DNA from: CAYNXB01 sp964401045
Lineage (GTDB): Bacteria > Pseudomonadota > Alphaproteobacteria > Sphingomonadales > Sphingomonadaceae
DNA: 15,959 nucleotides
Direction: 5' to 3'
Assembly (NCBI GenBank): GCA_964401045.1
Contig: CAYNXB010000057.1
Location: 1 to 15,959 of the forward strand
Position 1 is the first letter of the stretch. The number at the start of each line of letters is the position of its first letter. Under the pieces are notes generated by a model. It searched no databases. It saw only the letters and a list, made by a program, of their open reading frames with translations, and was not told the DNA's origin. Of this stretch, positions 14,848 to 15,959 are shown in pieces. A program made the position numbers and the translations under genes.

Positions 14848-15959
14848 CTACAACACTAGGTCCGCGGGCCGCTTGCGCCGCAGCCAGCCGGAGACCCACA
14901 TGCGGGTCAGGGTAACGGCGGTGAACACCGACGTGACGATGCCGATCATCAGCACCACCGCGAAGCCGCGCACCGGTCCGGAGCCGAACACGAACATGAT
15001 CACCGCTGCGATCACGTTGGTGATGTTGGCGTCGAAAATCGCGCGGCTCGCTTCCTTGTAGCCAAGTTCGACCGCCTGGAACACCCGGCGTCCGCGCGCG
15101 CGCTCCTCACGTATTCGTTCGTTGATCAGCACGTTGGCGTCGACCGCCGCACCCACCGTGAGCACCAGGCCGGCGATGCCGGGCAGCGTCAGCGCCGCGA
15201 GCTGGCCGAGCAGGGCCATCGTGCCAAGGATCATCAGCAGGTTCAGAATCAGCGCCGAGTTGGTGTAGACTCCGAAGCGTCCGTAGGTGATCAGCATGAA
15301 CACCATCAGCGCGCCGAGCCCGACGAGCATCGCGACGGCGCCCCGCTCGATCGAATCCGCGCCAAGCTCGGCGCTTACCGTGCTTTCCTCGACCACCGTC
15401 AGGTCGACCGGCAGCGCACCCGAACGCAGCTGAATCGCCAGCTGGTTGGCGCTCTGCACCGTGAAGCTGCCTGAAATCTGTCCGCTGCCGCCGATGATCG
15501 GGCTCTGGATCACTGGCGCCGAAATGATCTGATCGTCGAGCACGATCGCGAACCGCTTGCCGACGTTATGCGTGGTAAGGTTGGCGAACTTCGCGCCGCC
15601 CGCGCGGTCGAGCGAGAACGACACCACCGGCTCATTGGTCTGACCGTCATTGGTCTGCTGCGCGCCGGTGAGTGCATCCCCCTTGATGCCCCCTAACCGT
15701 TCGAGCGCCAGCGAGGTACCCTGCTGCGGCGTTCCCGCCGCGTAAGGCACGATCTCCGATCCCGGTGGAGCAATGCCCTGCTGGATATCGGAAGGCAGCG
15801 CGTTCTCGTTGACCATGCGGAACTCGAGCTTGGCGGTCTTGCCGAGCAGATCCTTGAGCGCCTGCGGATCCTTGAGGCCCGGCACGTCGACCACAATGCG
15901 GGTCGCGCCCTGGCGCACGATCGTCGGCTCGCGCGTGCCGAGCGCGTCGATGCGCTTGC
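14848..15959 (-). CDS. secD: Protein translocase subunit SecD, 5' part missing
   Basis: The C-terminal 369 residues of SecD; the frame is open to the right window edge, so the N-terminal membrane helix and first part of the periplasmic P1 domain lie outside. The visible start reads KRIDALGTREPTIVRQGATR, a conserved P1 stretch. The rest of the periplasmic region follows, including VVSFSLDRAGGAKFANLTTHNVGK and SGSFTVQSANQLAIQLRSGA, and then the membrane domain. The signature LPGIAGLVLTVGAAVDANVL, followed by INERIREE, is intact and contains the Asp needed for proton-driven function in the family. It is transcribed together with secF. A GTG at 15918 is inside the gene and is not the start. Confidence 0.97.
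   Translation of the reverse strand, partial: KRIDALGTREPTIVRQGATRIVVDVPGLKDPQALKDLLGKTAKLEFRMVNENALPSDIQQGIAPPGSEIVPYAAGTPQQGTSLALERLGGIKGDALTGAQQTNDGQTNEPVVSFSLDRAGGAKFANLTTHNVGKRFAIVLDDQIISAPVIQSPIIGGSGQISGSFTVQSANQLAIQLRSGALPVDLTVVEESTVSAELGADSIERGAVAMLVGLGALMVFMLITYGRFGVYTNSALILNLLMILGTMALLGQLAALTLPGIAGLVLTVGAAVDANVLINERIREERARGRRVFQAVELGYKEASRAIFDANITNVIAAVIMFVFGSGPVRGFAVVLMIGIVTSVFTAVTLTRMWVSGWLRRKRPADLVL

Overview
The window is GC-rich alphaproteobacterial chromosome, most likely order Sphingomonadales (Sphingomonas / Novosphingobium / Erythrobacter group). The evidence is a bacterial homologue of the mitochondrial complex I subunit NDUFS4, an alphaproteobacterial-type DUF6456 protein, a PhoP/PhoQ-like pair next to PepSY and SIMPL-domain proteins, and an intergenic inverted repeat of the CGTTCGTGCTGAGCTTGTCG type that is common in these genomes. 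The assignment rests on gene content and sequence style, not on a search. Coding density is very high and no stretch over 300 bases lacks a gene. There is no CRISPR array, tRNA, rRNA, transposase, integrase or phage gene.

Left part (1-5076), all on the minus strand. Read in transcription order it holds a long-chain polyprenyl diphosphate synthase (quinone side chain), a REP-like inverted repeat, the helicase HrpB, the NDUFS4-like protein, the small SRP RNA with its own promoter-like sequence, and dnaX, which runs off the left edge. These are housekeeping genes for respiration, protein targeting and replication.

Middle part (5077-11116). A chorismate mutase gene lies divergent from the synthase and ends tail-to-tail, sharing the four bases CTAG, with a gene for a small Arg/His/Asp-rich lipoprotein. 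Next on the minus strand comes an envelope-sensing cluster, in transcription order a SIMPL-domain periplasmic protein, a PepSY-like periplasmic protein, a PhoP-like response regulator and a PhoQ-like histidine kinase, closed by a hairpin. An ABC-F ATPase of the Uup type diverges from the SIMPL gene.

Right part (11179-15959). A TM2-domain membrane protein and a DUF6456 protein lie on the minus strand. Divergent from them is a regulator gene (XRE-type HTH) whose stop overlaps the start of a GT4 glycosyltransferase. The glycosyltransferase again shares a CTAG stop with the converging secF. secD, upstream of secF, runs off the right edge.

No clearly new system is visible. The best leads are regulatory: 11-bp-period direct repeats upstream of the PepSY and TM2 genes that resemble OmpR/PhoP-family binding sites, a 14-base motif shared by two promoters at nearly the same distance from the start codon, the REP-like repeat, and the coupled regulator-glycosyltransferase pair.
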